Shown here piece after piece: positions 54,606-62,485 of a DNA stretch of 64,000 nt. The stretch spans positions 1 through 64,000 of the forward strand of contig NZ_RXLO01000011.1 of assembly GCF_003958645.1 (NCBI RefSeq), read 5' to 3'. Within the stretch, counting starts at the first letter, position 1, and every line of letters begins with the position of its first letter. The position numbers and the translations under genes are program-made. Source of the DNA: Chitinophaga rhizosphaerae. GTDB taxonomy: Bacteria > Bacteroidota > Bacteroidia > Chitinophagales > Chitinophagaceae. A model generated the notes under the pieces. The model was given only the letters and a program-made list of their open reading frames with translations, did no database searches and was not told where the DNA came from.

Positions 54606-55023
54606 GGCTGAAATTGTTGATGGGTTGAAGAGAGAAGTAGTTGCCCGAATCGTCTTTGAAGAAGGCTTCCGTGCCGTAGAATTCTTTGGTGGGCGGCTTG
54701 ATGAATTCCACGCCTTTCGCCTTGAGCTCTTCGTAAGTGGCGTAAATATCGGAGCAGGTGAGCACGCCGCAACCGAAAACGCCCTGTTTGATTAGGGATA
54801 TCAACGTTTCGGCGGTTTCTTTCGGGAACATTTTGCTCACCTTGACGGGGAACAGGACGATCTGGAGGTCGGGCTGCCCGGGCGGGGAAACGGTCAGCCA
54901 GCGGGAATCCGGGCCCATGGGGATATCGTCCACCACTTTGAACCCGAGCTTGTTCACGTAGAAGTCGTAGGCGCTGTCCTGGTTCAGCACATGAATGTTG
55001 GTAATGGTCATTTTGGTGATCAT
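54589..55023 (-). CDS. VOC-family (glyoxalase-like) protein
   Basis: 144 residues from the ATG at 55023 (a start nine codons upstream is possible). Two beta-alpha-beta-beta-beta modules: TNIHVLNQDSAYDFYVNKLG, PDLQIVLFPV, then FIKPPTKEFYGTEAFFKDDS and GNYFSLQ. This is a compact one-domain glyoxalase/extradiol-dioxygenase fold protein, substrate unknown. It lies downstream of the short AraC gene (51 bases) and overlaps DUF1569. Confidence 0.87.
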   Translation of the reverse strand: MITKMTITNIHVLNQDSAYDFYVNKLGFKVVDDIPMGPDSRWLTVSPPGQPDLQIVLFPVKVSKMFPKETAETLISLIKQGVFGCGVLTCSDIYATYEELKAKGVEFIKPPTKEFYGTEAFFKDDSGNYFSLQPINNFSHENSI

Positions 55024-55073
55024 GTCAGTTTGTTTTTGATGATGCATCAAAGTTCCGGAACGGGCGGGAGATA

Positions 55074-55556
55074 CTATTCTTCAAAATTGCTATTCTCGTG
55101 CAGCCCGAGGCGATGGGCGTAACAGCCGGGAATGAAGGACAGCGGCGTGGCGCGGATTTGCTCCCTGACGGATTTATGCCGCAGCAGGAAGGCCGACGGG
55201 GTTTCGCCGGTCAGTTTTTTGAACAGGCCGCTGAACGATGTCAGGCTCTGGAAACCCACGGAAAAGCAGGCTTCGGCAACGGATTTGTTTTGGCGGAGCA
55301 ATTGCTGCGCCGCATCGATCCGGGTGGCCTGCAGGTATTGATGGGGCGTTTTCCCGTAAATGGATTTGAACAGGCGGATGAAGTGGAACTTGGAAAAGTA
55401 AGCCTCGTCGGAAATATTGTCCAGGTCGATCTCTTCCGCATAATTGGCGTCGATGTACAGCTTCGCCTGAACGATCCGCCGGTAAAGGTATACCTTCGGA
55501 TATTCTTCCGCCTGGGCAGGCGATTGGGCGATATGTGGCAATTGCTTCGTTCCCAT
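55074..55556 (-). CDS. Short AraC-type regulator (DNA-binding domain only)
   Basis: 160 residues. The AraC double helix-turn-helix fills residues about 28-125 (IDLDNISDEAYFSKFHFIRL, VAEACFSVGFQSLTSFSGLF). There is no sensor domain; a tail of about 35 residues follows (RHKSVREQIRATPLSFIPGC). Such minimal regulators may respond through dosage or a partner. It heads a probable operon with the VOC and DUF1569 genes. Confidence 0.87.
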   Translation of the reverse strand: MGTKQLPHIAQSPAQAEEYPKVYLYRRIVQAKLYIDANYAEEIDLDNISDEAYFSKFHFIRLFKSIYGKTPHQYLQATRIDAAQQLLRQNKSVAEACFSVGFQSLTSFSGLFKKLTGETPSAFLLRHKSVREQIRATPLSFIPGCYAHRLGLHENSNFEE

Positions 55557-55680
55557 CCACTGCCAAATTACGGAAAGACCACTACTGCGGCGGGTGGGGG
55601 ATGTGACGGATGAAGGGGGGATTTATGCCGTGAAACTGACCCTGCCAGGACGGTATCGGGAAAGCGAAGACGTACCCCGG

Positions 55681-57633
55681 TCAGGCCATACTGCGGACGA
55701 ACGCGTCGAGGTCCTCGTCTTTCGCCAATCCCAGTTTTTGTTTTATACGGTACTTGCTCATGCGGATGCTTTTCGGCTCAATCCCCATGATGCTGGCCAT
55801 CTCTTTCGTGTTCCGTTTGAGGAAGATGCAGGCGCAGTATTTCAGGTCGAGGTCGGTCAGTTTATTGCCGGCCTTGTGTTGCAGGCGCTGGTAAAAGCCG
55901 GGATGTACGGCTTTGATACCGGTCTTGAGTTCCTCGAAATCGTTGTCCAGCCGGGTTTGCTGGTGCAGGAGCCGGTTGAGTTCCGTTCGTTTGATGTCGG
56001 GGCTGCGATGGTCTTCCAGTTTTTCTTTCAGGAGCTGGAGGATGTTATTTTTTTGTTCCACCTGCAGCGCGCCGGCCATTACTTCCTTCTGCAGGATTTC
56101 GTTCTGTGCCAGAATGATGGCCTGTTCGGTTTGCAGGCGGGCGGCTTCTTCGGCTTTGAGTTTGGCTTGTTCTTCCTGTAGTTGCGCGTTCAGTTCGGCG
56201 TTTCGTTTCCCGGTTTCGAGCGTACGGTTTTCTTCCGCTTTCAATTTGGCGTGGAGGCGGGCTTCTTCTTTTTCCAGTTCCAGCAACTGGCTGCGTTGAA
56301 GGGAATACCGCAACCGGAAATGATAGGACCGGAACATGAACAGCAAACCCGCCAGCAGTGCGGCTGCGATGGCGATGTAAAGATATTTCTGCCGCCGGTG
56401 GAAGGATTCGCTTTCCTTGAGGAATCTGATCTCCTGTTCCTTTTCCTTGGCGAGATATTGCGCTTCGAGTTTTTTGCCGGCGCTGCTTTGTTCTGCGTCG
56501 TAGACGCTTTTGTAATCGGCCAGGTAAAGTTTATGATACTGCAGCGCCTTTTTAAAATCATTCCTGCGTTCGGCGAGGTCAGACAGGTCGTGATAGATGC
56601 TGGAGCGGATGTAATAGTCCGGCATGGGATCTCCCGCAAAAAGCGATAGCGCCTGGATAAGATAGGTTTCCGCGAGCTGGAAGTTGCCGCTGCGTTTGGC
56701 GTCTTCGTTCATCAGTCCGTAAGCCGAGGCCTGGAGGCGCTTGTCTTTGTCTTTGGTGGCGTAATTGAACGCCAGCATGGCGTATTTGCGGAGGGAATCC
56801 GTTGTTTGTGCGGACGCGGGAAAATGGCGGTTGTACGAATCGGCGAGATTGATGCAGGGAATGGTGATGAGTTGCACCATGCGCATGTAGGGCTCGTTTT
56901 GCAGGTATACGGCCACGGAACGGCGGTATGCGTTCATGGTGGAATCGAGTAGGGATGAGTTCTTCGCACCGGTTTTCATGTATTTGTCGTGCGCCGCCGA
57001 GCCGATGGCCTGCCAGGATTCGCAGATATTGTTGGGGTCGCGGCTTTGCAGCGCGGCTTCGAGCGACAATTGTGCGTAATGGCCTTCTTTTTCAATGTCT
57101 TCCCAGGTGGAGAAGATCGTATAGATGGCGTAATAGATCGAAGCCCGCAGCGCGTGGTCTTCTTCTTTTTTAATGAACGCCAGCGCCTTCAGGAAAGCGG
57201 CCATCGCTTCCTTTTCGTGGTTGTCCATATTGAGGTCGCGCCCTTTGTTGTACCAGGCCCAGGCTTTGGTGCGGGCGTCGGTGGTTTGGCCGGCAAAGAA
57301 CAGGCTGCTGTCGGCGTCGCGGATATTTTGGGGAACGTCGCGCAGTTTGAGGTAAATGCTGGCCCGGGCTACGTAAGCGTAGACCTTGTACCGTGCATCG
57401 CTTTCGGCGGAAGCGAGCGTCAACGCGCGGGCCGCCAGGCGAAAGGCTTCCGTGGTGTCGTAATAGCGGACGGTATGGGCCAGCAGGCTCAGCGGAACGA
57501 TCTTGTCGCGGTCGGCGGCGCCTTCCCGGTTCACGATCGCGTACAGGCTGTCGGTGTAGCGGTTTTGCGCGGCGAGGGGTAGCGCCCGCATCAGCACGAC
57601 CGTCAGCAATATCTGGAGAAAGCGCTTGCTCAT
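55681..57633 (-). CDS. Membrane TPR/coiled-coil protein with LuxR-like HTH
   Basis: 650 residues. Signal sequence (about 1-22), a series of tetratricopeptide-like repeats (about 35-385), one membrane helix (about 395-415, LYIAIAAALLAGLLFMF), a long charged coiled coil (about 420-540) and a C-terminal helix-turn-helix (about 590-645: DLDLKYCACIFLKRNTKEMA, PKSIRMSKYRIKQKLGL). The plan is a periplasmic sensor joined through the membrane to a cytoplasmic DNA-binding output, common in Bacteroidota. Target genes unknown. It lies 12 bases downstream of the SUKH gene on the same strand and may share its transcript. Confidence 0.88.
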   Translation of the reverse strand: MSKRFLQILLTVVLMRALPLAAQNRYTDSLYAIVNREGAADRDKIVPLSLLAHTVRYYDTTEAFRLAARALTLASAESDARYKVYAYVARASIYLKLRDVPQNIRDADSSLFFAGQTTDARTKAWAWYNKGRDLNMDNHEKEAMAAFLKALAFIKKEEDHALRASIYYAIYTIFSTWEDIEKEGHYAQLSLEAALQSRDPNNICESWQAIGSAAHDKYMKTGAKNSSLLDSTMNAYRRSVAVYLQNEPYMRMVQLITIPCINLADSYNRHFPASAQTTDSLRKYAMLAFNYATKDKDKRLQASAYGLMNEDAKRSGNFQLAETYLIQALSLFAGDPMPDYYIRSSIYHDLSDLAERRNDFKKALQYHKLYLADYKSVYDAEQSSAGKKLEAQYLAKEKEQEIRFLKESESFHRRQKYLYIAIAAALLAGLLFMFRSYHFRLRYSLQRSQLLELEKEEARLHAKLKAEENRTLETGKRNAELNAQLQEEQAKLKAEEAARLQTEQAIILAQNEILQKEVMAGALQVEQKNNILQLLKEKLEDHRSPDIKRTELNRLLHQQTRLDNDFEELKTGIKAVHPGFYQRLQHKAGNKLTDLDLKYCACIFLKRNTKEMASIMGIEPKSIRMSKYRIKQKLGLAKDEDLDAFVRSMA

Positions 57634-57645
57634 TCGGATATGGAT

Positions 57646-58296
57646 TTACAGGGAGGTATCCCAGTTCAGCGGAATGCTTTTCAGCAGCTGCCGGTGCAGA
57701 TAACCGTCGTTGGAAGCGAGGTAAACGCACAGCGGCGCGCCTTTGTCGTTGGTTGGCACCAGCGCGATGGCGGTGTTGTTTTGCAGGAAGAAACGGTAGT
57801 ATTGATGGGTGATGCCCTTTACCTCCGTCCATTCGTTTTCCAGTCGGCGGATGGTGGCTTCGGTGAGGCCTTCCGCGAACGCGAGGTGCGCCAATCCGCC
57901 CATACCGGCCTGTACATACGCCATCGACCAGAGGAAATGTTCCATCGTATCCGCGTCCAGCAGCCATTCTTCGCGGTCTGCATCGTAGCTGCCATATACG
58001 GCGGGGTCGGGCTTTCCGAAGTCTTCATGATCGATCCCCCAGATCACCAGATCCTGGTTTTCGGTGTAAAACACGAGCATGCCGCTGTCTGAGAGGTACA
58101 GTTTTTCCGGCGGCAACAGCCGGTTGAAGGCGGAGTTCAGGGCTTCGAAGCGGCCCATCGTGCTGTAATAGTCCCGCAATACGGCCGGTAAACGGCAGCC
58201 TAGGCGGGTTTCGGCGGCGGCGATGTCGGTTTCTTCAAATCCCTGCGGATTGTCGGGGAGGGAGAAGAGCTGCCGGAGGAGGGGTTTATAGGTCAT
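57646..58296 (-). CDS. SMI1/KNR4 (SUKH) family protein
   Basis: 216 residues. The SUKH pattern is seen in DIAAAETRLGCRLPAVLRDY, LYLSDSGMLVFYTENQDLVI and WGIDHEDFGKPDPAVY. Members are widespread as immunity proteins against polymorphic toxins, though many act in other contexts. No toxin gene is next to it. Its first codons overlap the end of the DUF1963-like gene by 11 bases, and several immunity-type families follow on the other side of the divergent promoter. Confidence 0.85.
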   Translation of the reverse strand: MTYKPLLRQLFSLPDNPQGFEETDIAAAETRLGCRLPAVLRDYYSTMGRFEALNSAFNRLLPPEKLYLSDSGMLVFYTENQDLVIWGIDHEDFGKPDPAVYGSYDADREEWLLDADTMEHFLWSMAYVQAGMGGLAHLAFAEGLTEATIRRLENEWTEVKGITHQYYRFFLQNNTAIALVPTNDKGAPLCVYLASNDGYLHRQLLKSIPLNWDTSL

Positions 58297-58555
58297 GCTG
58301 TTTCAGTACGAGTTTGTATTCGCGTTTGAAGCTTTTTTTTACGATGCCGGGCACGAAAGGCAGGCCTTCCAGGCAAAGCTGGAAAAGGGGGAACATGGGT
58401 TGGCCGGACCTGTAGAGGGGAATGGCCTCGTTCTCCCGGTACAGGAACACCGGCGATACCCAGCTTTCCGTCAGCGCCTGCGTAGGCCTGTACCCGCCGG
58501 TACTCATCCCGGTGGCCTGGCGGCTGATATGGCTTTTTAATTGTTCCTTGTCCAT
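58286..58555 (-). CDS. DUF1963 (YwqG)-like fragment or small protein
   Basis: 89 residues. VFLYRENEAIPLYRSGQPMF followed by PLFQLCLEGLPFVP looks like the N-terminal core of DUF1963/YwqG proteins, which normally have 200 or more residues. After that the sequence becomes a short basic tail and stops. A run of eight As (Ts on this strand) at 58333-58340 marks the point where similarity ends, but no other frame continues the family. It is either a truncated gene or a minimal family member. Confidence 0.5.
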   Translation of the reverse strand: MDKEQLKSHISRQATGMSTGGYRPTQALTESWVSPVFLYRENEAIPLYRSGQPMFPLFQLCLEGLPFVPGIVKKSFKREYKLVLKQHDL

Positions 58556-58589
58556 GCGAAACGAAATTAATGAATTAAGCGAGCCGGTC

Positions 58590-58674
58590 GTCTACAACGC
58601 AAATATAAAGTGCTGTGGCTCAGTTTGGAAAGTTGTAGACACTTTGTAGACGCTTCCGGTTTGGGGATGTAGAC
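58590..58674. promoter_or_regulatory. Array of TGTAGAC repeats in a divergent control region
   Basis: TGTAGAC occurs at 58634-58640, 58645-58651 and 58668-58674, and inverted (GTCTACA) at 58590-58596. The last two direct copies continue as GCTT and the second is preceded by TTT. Start-to-start distances are 44, 11 and 23 bases, all close to multiples of 11, so the copies face one side of the helix. The outer pair GTCTACAAC / GTTGTAGAC is a perfect 9-bp inverted repeat. Confidence 0.6.
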
Positions 58675-58804
58675 GCTTTGTAAGTGCTGTTTATTTGGAA
58701 GGGAACGGCTGCGGGCGCAACTTTGCCGAACCGGAATTCCGGCCTTTCATCATCCCGAAAAACACACCGGCCCCAGGGCCGGTCTAACATCAAACATCAC
58801 TTTT

Positions 58805-59125
58805 ATGGACAAAAAAACACAATCCATCGTAGCCTACATCACCATCATCGGCTGGATCGTTGCGCTGCTGCAGTACAACAACGGAAAAGACGCCGCCGTG
58901 CGCTTCCACCTGAAACAATCGCTGGGCGTCATGATCCTCGGCGTGGCGCTGGCAGTGGCGGTCACCGTCGTAACTACCATCGTTCCGGCATTGGGAATAC
59001 TGGCTTATGCGAACACCTTCGTGCTCATCCTCTGGATACTGGGCATCATCAATGCCGCCAACGGCGCGCAGAAACCATTGCCGCTCGTGGGCGGGTTCGC
59101 GGAAGCAAAGCTCAATTTCTTTTGA
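58805..59125 (+). CDS. DUF4870-like small membrane protein
   Basis: 106 residues. Three hydrophobic helices (about 8-24, 42-62, 66-88) and the family landmark VRFHLKQSLGVMILGVAL. Function unknown. Its TGA stop overlaps the ATG of the next gene (TGATG), which indicates translational coupling. Confidence 0.85.
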   Translation: MDKKTQSIVAYITIIGWIVALLQYNNGKDAAVRFHLKQSLGVMILGVALAVAVTVVTTIVPALGILAYANTFVLILWILGIINAANGAQKPLPLVGGFAEAKLNFF

Positions 59126-59520
59126 TGACGTACACCGTCGCGCACCTCGACCCCGGGTTTACCGCCGGAAACGGCAAAAAACTTGCACAATACCGGGATG
59201 CGGGTTGCTTGCCGGCATCGGTTCAGACGAACGAAGCCCTCGTCTGCCACCTACTCCAGCTGCTGACCGCCCTCCATCCCGCGCTGGCCGAGGTGCTGGA
59301 CGTGGAATTGCTGTCCGGGAACCGCGTGCGAACGGTTTTCAGCTGGCCCGAAGGCCCCTTCTGCGTAAGTCTGCTCCGGCCTTTTACAAAACGGCACAAA
59401 GGGGCGAACCTGGACCGGAGCCGGGGAAAAGATCCGCATTACGGCCCGGCAAGCCCCGCTATCGAACAATATTCCTCACCGCTGGCGCCCGGGCAATACC
59501 TGGCGGCAGATATAAAATGA
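59125..59520 (+). CDS. Hypothetical protein
   Basis: 131 residues from the ATG at 59125, coupled to DUF4870; the longer open frame upstream only overlaps that gene. Soluble, with a helical segment ALVCHLLQLLTALHPALAEV and a polar C-terminal tail. No known family recognised. It lies among immunity-type genes, in the same direction. Confidence 0.65.
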   Translation: MTYTVAHLDPGFTAGNGKKLAQYRDAGCLPASVQTNEALVCHLLQLLTALHPALAEVLDVELLSGNRVRTVFSWPEGPFCVSLLRPFTKRHKGANLDRSRGKDPHYGPASPAIEQYSSPLAPGQYLAADIK

Positions 59521-59526
59521 TCAGTG

Positions 59527-60285
59527 ATGAAAGAAAATATCTTTTACACCAATGGAGACAGCCCTGTCATGCTCCAGGCCATCGCCAAAGCACAGGAAAC
59601 ATTCAAATACTGCTGGCGCGAACTGAGCTGGGAAGCCCGCCGCATCGTGCCCGCACTCGACCTGGCCTACGTTAAGATCGCTTTCGTACAGCCATCCGGG
59701 GTTCCCGATAAACCGAAAGTCGAATATATGTGGGTGGCCGATATCGGATTCGACGGCGACCTCATTTATGGAACGCTTATCAACTCGCCCGGCATTGTCA
59801 GTAATGTGGCAAAGGGCGATGTGATCGAAGCGCCGCTTAACCGGCTGTGTGACTGGCTTTTCGCCAGCAACGATACGCCGTACGGCGGTTTCAGCATCCA
59901 GGTGCTGCGCAGTGAAATGGACGAAGATGAGCGGGATGCGCACGACGAAGCCTGGGGGCTCGATTTCGCTGAGCCGGACACGGTATTCGTGGTGCGCGAC
60001 GAAGAAACGGATCCCTCGGCCCAGGTGGAACATCCCATGAGCGTTAACATGAAAGACAGCCTGCGAGACTTCCTGCAGAAAAATCCCGCGGAGGCCGGCA
60101 AGGCCGACGAAGAAGGATATACCATGCTGCACCGCGAAGCTATCGCCGGCAACAGGAGCACGGTGGAAGCATTGCTGCAGGCGGGCGCCGACAAATCCGC
60201 CCAAACCCGTTCCGGTAAAACGGCGCTTGATTTCGCGCGGCAACTCAACTGGCAGCATCTCCTTCCGCTTTTACAACCTGCCTGA
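59527..60285 (+). CDS. DUF2314-ankyrin repeat protein
   Basis: 252 residues from the ATG at 59527 (a GTG three bases earlier is also open). The N-terminal part is DUF2314: AIAKAQETFKYCWRELSWEA, ALDLAYVKIAF, WVADIGFDGDLIYGTLIN. The C-terminal part has ankyrin-type repeats (EGYTMLHREAIAGNRSTVEA, SGKTALDFARQL). Both families are common among putative immunity proteins of polymorphic toxin systems. It ends its transcript at a strong terminator. Confidence 0.87.
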   Translation: MKENIFYTNGDSPVMLQAIAKAQETFKYCWRELSWEARRIVPALDLAYVKIAFVQPSGVPDKPKVEYMWVADIGFDGDLIYGTLINSPGIVSNVAKGDVIEAPLNRLCDWLFASNDTPYGGFSIQVLRSEMDEDERDAHDEAWGLDFAEPDTVFVVRDEETDPSAQVEHPMSVNMKDSLRDFLQKNPAEAGKADEEGYTMLHREAIAGNRSTVEALLQAGADKSAQTRSGKTALDFARQLNWQHLLPLLQPA

Positions 60286-60306
60286 TCGATAAACGGCTGA
60301 AGACAA

Positions 60307-60336
60307 GGCCGGCGCCCCCGGGCGCCGGCGGTTTTT
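60307..60336 (+). terminator. Strong terminator after the DUF2314 gene
   Basis: GCCGGCGCC (60308-60316) pairs with GGCGCCGGC (60321-60329), followed by GGTTTTT. Confidence 0.85.
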
Positions 60337-60359
60337 ACGTATTTTCAAACCTTCCTGCA

Positions 60360-60775
60360 ATGGAAAATACCCTGCTGTATCCCGATCCGGCCACCGTGTT
60401 CGCCGATCCCGCCACGGCCATGTATTTCAAACCGCTGCTGACCGTGATGGGCCAAACGCCCGTCCACCAAGCGGGGTGGGGGGACTACCGGGCCGGAATT
60501 TGTGCCGGCGGAAGGGTTTTTCGTTCACCCGAAAGGTTATGCGGAAGATTTGCTGCAAATCGGCGCAGTGGCCTTGTTCGAACCCGGTAATCCCGACGTG
60601 CCATGAGCATATTATTATTTTGCCTGCAACTGATGCGTTTGATGTGCTGGAAACGGAATTGAAAATGCTGCTGGTCAATATGGATAGCAAGGGCCGCATC
60701 TGGGTCTGGCGCTATGATCCGGCAGCCGGCGAAATGGAATTGCAAACCCTCACACCATCCTTATGGAAGCAATAA
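60360..60775 (+). pseudogene. Gene broken by two +1 frameshifts (about 137 codons)
   Basis: Three coding pieces lie in three successive frames. Piece 1 starts at 60360 (MENTLLYPDPATVF ... PVHQAGWG). Piece 2 starts after the G6 run at 60478-60483 (TTGPEFVPAEGFFVHPKG ... ALFEPGNPDV). Piece 3 starts near 60602 (HEHIIILPATDAFDVLE ... TPSLWKQ). Removing one G from the run and one base near 60600-60602 gives a single continuous protein of about 137 residues. Family not recognised. The last codons overlap the next gene's start, as in an intact operon, so decay is recent or these are sequencing errors. Confidence 0.75.
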
Positions 60776-61986
60776 TCGACCAACTGGAAAAGCTCGCCAG
60801 GAAAGCGTTCCAATCCGGCAATAAATTCGATTTTATCGACCCTGCATATGAATTATGCGGGCAATTGGAAGAACTGGAATCGCCCGCTACGGCCCTGGAG
60901 CCATTGTTCCGCCTCATCGAGCGATGCCCGGAAATAGACTTCGGCGGGCCGGGTCCGTTGGGCGCCTTCCTCGAATCATTCTACGATAGCGTGTACGAGC
61001 CGCAGCTGCTGGCTTCTTTAGACCGGAAACCAACCGTCTACACCGTTTATCTCCTCGACCGCGTTGCGCGAGACGATAACAATCCCCGGCAGGCGGAACT
61101 TCTGCAGCGTTTGGTAAAGCTCGCGGAAGATGCGGCACTGCCCGCCCGGGTGCATCACGAAACTATGGCATGTATCCGTGCGGCCGCGGAAGAACTGCAT
61201 CCCTGGGATGCAAATATCGCCGCGGGCATTACCGCGGCAAAGCAGGTGATCGCGGAAGAGGACCGGTTGCAGGAGGAACGGCAGCGGAACGAATCACCCG
61301 CGCCGGGAGGTACCGTTCTTTATCAAGGCATCACTTGTAAACTGATCAACCGGTCGTCCGCCGAAATCCTCATGCCCGTCATCCGCGATCTGCCCGGATA
61401 TGAGAAACCGTACGATGTCTGGGCCGAAAATGTTCCCGGTAATGCTTTTTACCTGGTGGTGGAGGGAGATGCGCGGGCGGAGGATTTTTCCATTACGTCG
61501 GATATTCCCGGAATGGAAAACCTCACTGTCCTGGGTTGGATTTTTATTCGCGGCCTGATCATTCGCGATCGACTGATATCCTCCTCCAACGTGCCTTTGA
61601 TCGTGTTCGGAGATGTAGCGTGCCCGCAAATCCGGCTTCAGGGCGGCCGGCATTATTTCGGCGGAAATGTAACCGCCGGTTTGATCTGGGCGGGTGGATC
61701 CACCATTTGTTTCGACGGAAGCGTAACTGCTAAAGTGGTCCTCGCCGATGCCACGCCCGTTTTCATCCGGGAAAGAACACCAACAACCCGTTTGATCAGC
61801 ATGATGGGGATGAATTTTTATTCCATGGACGCTGCGGTGGGAGAATGGCTGCAAACGCCCGGTACCGCGGAGCTTCGCGAAGTGTTTCTTCCCGAATTGA
61901 TCGCCCAGGACGAAGACGGCGACGATATCCTGGCGGAAGCCCCTGCCATGGAGCGTATCCTTCAAAATAAATCCTTACTGAAATGA
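60763..61986 (+). CDS. Hypothetical two-domain protein, immunity-like N-terminus and beta-solenoid C-terminus
   Basis: 407 residues. Residues about 1-140 are helical and resemble a putative immunity family (GPLGAFLESFYDSVYEPQLL, then RKPTVYTVYLLDRVARDDNN). Residues about 180-350 show regular short strands like a polymer-forming or bactofilin-like beta-solenoid (VPLIVFGDVACPQIRLQGG, HYFGGNVTAGLIWAGGST, CFDGSVTAKVVLADATP). Function unknown. It overlaps the broken gene upstream by 13 bases and the lipoprotein gene downstream by 4 (ATGA). Confidence 0.7.
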   Translation: MEAIIDQLEKLARKAFQSGNKFDFIDPAYELCGQLEELESPATALEPLFRLIERCPEIDFGGPGPLGAFLESFYDSVYEPQLLASLDRKPTVYTVYLLDRVARDDNNPRQAELLQRLVKLAEDAALPARVHHETMACIRAAAEELHPWDANIAAGITAAKQVIAEEDRLQEERQRNESPAPGGTVLYQGITCKLINRSSAEILMPVIRDLPGYEKPYDVWAENVPGNAFYLVVEGDARAEDFSITSDIPGMENLTVLGWIFIRGLIIRDRLISSSNVPLIVFGDVACPQIRLQGGRHYFGGNVTAGLIWAGGSTICFDGSVTAKVVLADATPVFIRERTPTTRLISMMGMNFYSMDAAVGEWLQTPGTAELREVFLPELIAQDEDGDDILAEAPAMERILQNKSLLK

Positions 61987-62435
61987 ACTGGAAAATATAC
62001 ATGGCCGCCGCGCTGGTGATAGCTTGCGTCATCCTGATCAGTTCCTGCTATGGCACGCGGAAAACCCTGCTCTTCGAAAACAGGGTACATCACTGGAAAG
62101 TATATTTCATCAAAAAACGGCATTTCTCCATCGGCACATACGCCCATTATGAAGTATTCTACAAAGGCGTGCAATTGGTCCTTCCCCAGGAAATTACCGA
62201 CGGAAAGCGCGCCGTCAGCGAATTCACATCGGCCGTTGCCATCGACAACCGCAGCAGCCAGTTCGGGACATTGATCGTTGCATTTGAAGGCGATTTTCAG
62301 CGGGACGACGGCGTGCCGTTCAGGTCGTTCATCACACTACATATCCGGCCAGACGGCAAAGATGGATTGATCGTGCACAATCCCTGCAACGGCCACGAAG
62401 CACAAATGGAAATTGTGCAGGAATCCCCCGAATAA
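61983..62435 (+). CDS. Small hypothetical lipoprotein
   Basis: 150 residues with a lipoprotein signal (VILISSC, Cys near 22). The mature part is beta-rich (KTLLFENRVHHWKVYFIKKR, HYEVFYKGVQLVLPQEI). No family recognised. It is translationally coupled (ATGA overlap) to the solenoid gene, the end of the plus-strand cluster. Confidence 0.7.
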   Translation: MNWKIYMAAALVIACVILISSCYGTRKTLLFENRVHHWKVYFIKKRHFSIGTYAHYEVFYKGVQLVLPQEITDGKRAVSEFTSAVAIDNRSSQFGTLIVAFEGDFQRDDGVPFRSFITLHIRPDGKDGLIVHNPCNGHEAQMEIVQESPE

Positions 62436-62439
62436 AAAA

Positions 62440-62467
62440 CTGCCAGGCTGAAAGCACAGCCTGGCAG
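62440..62467. terminator. Bidirectional terminator before the right-edge SusD gene
   Basis: CTGCCAGGCTG and CAGCCTGGCAG form a perfect 11-bp stem with a 6-base loop. On the minus strand six Ts follow, so it mainly serves the SusD gene; the plus side has only a weak T-rich tail. Confidence 0.85.
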
Positions 62468-62485
62468 CAATTATAGCGGATACGC

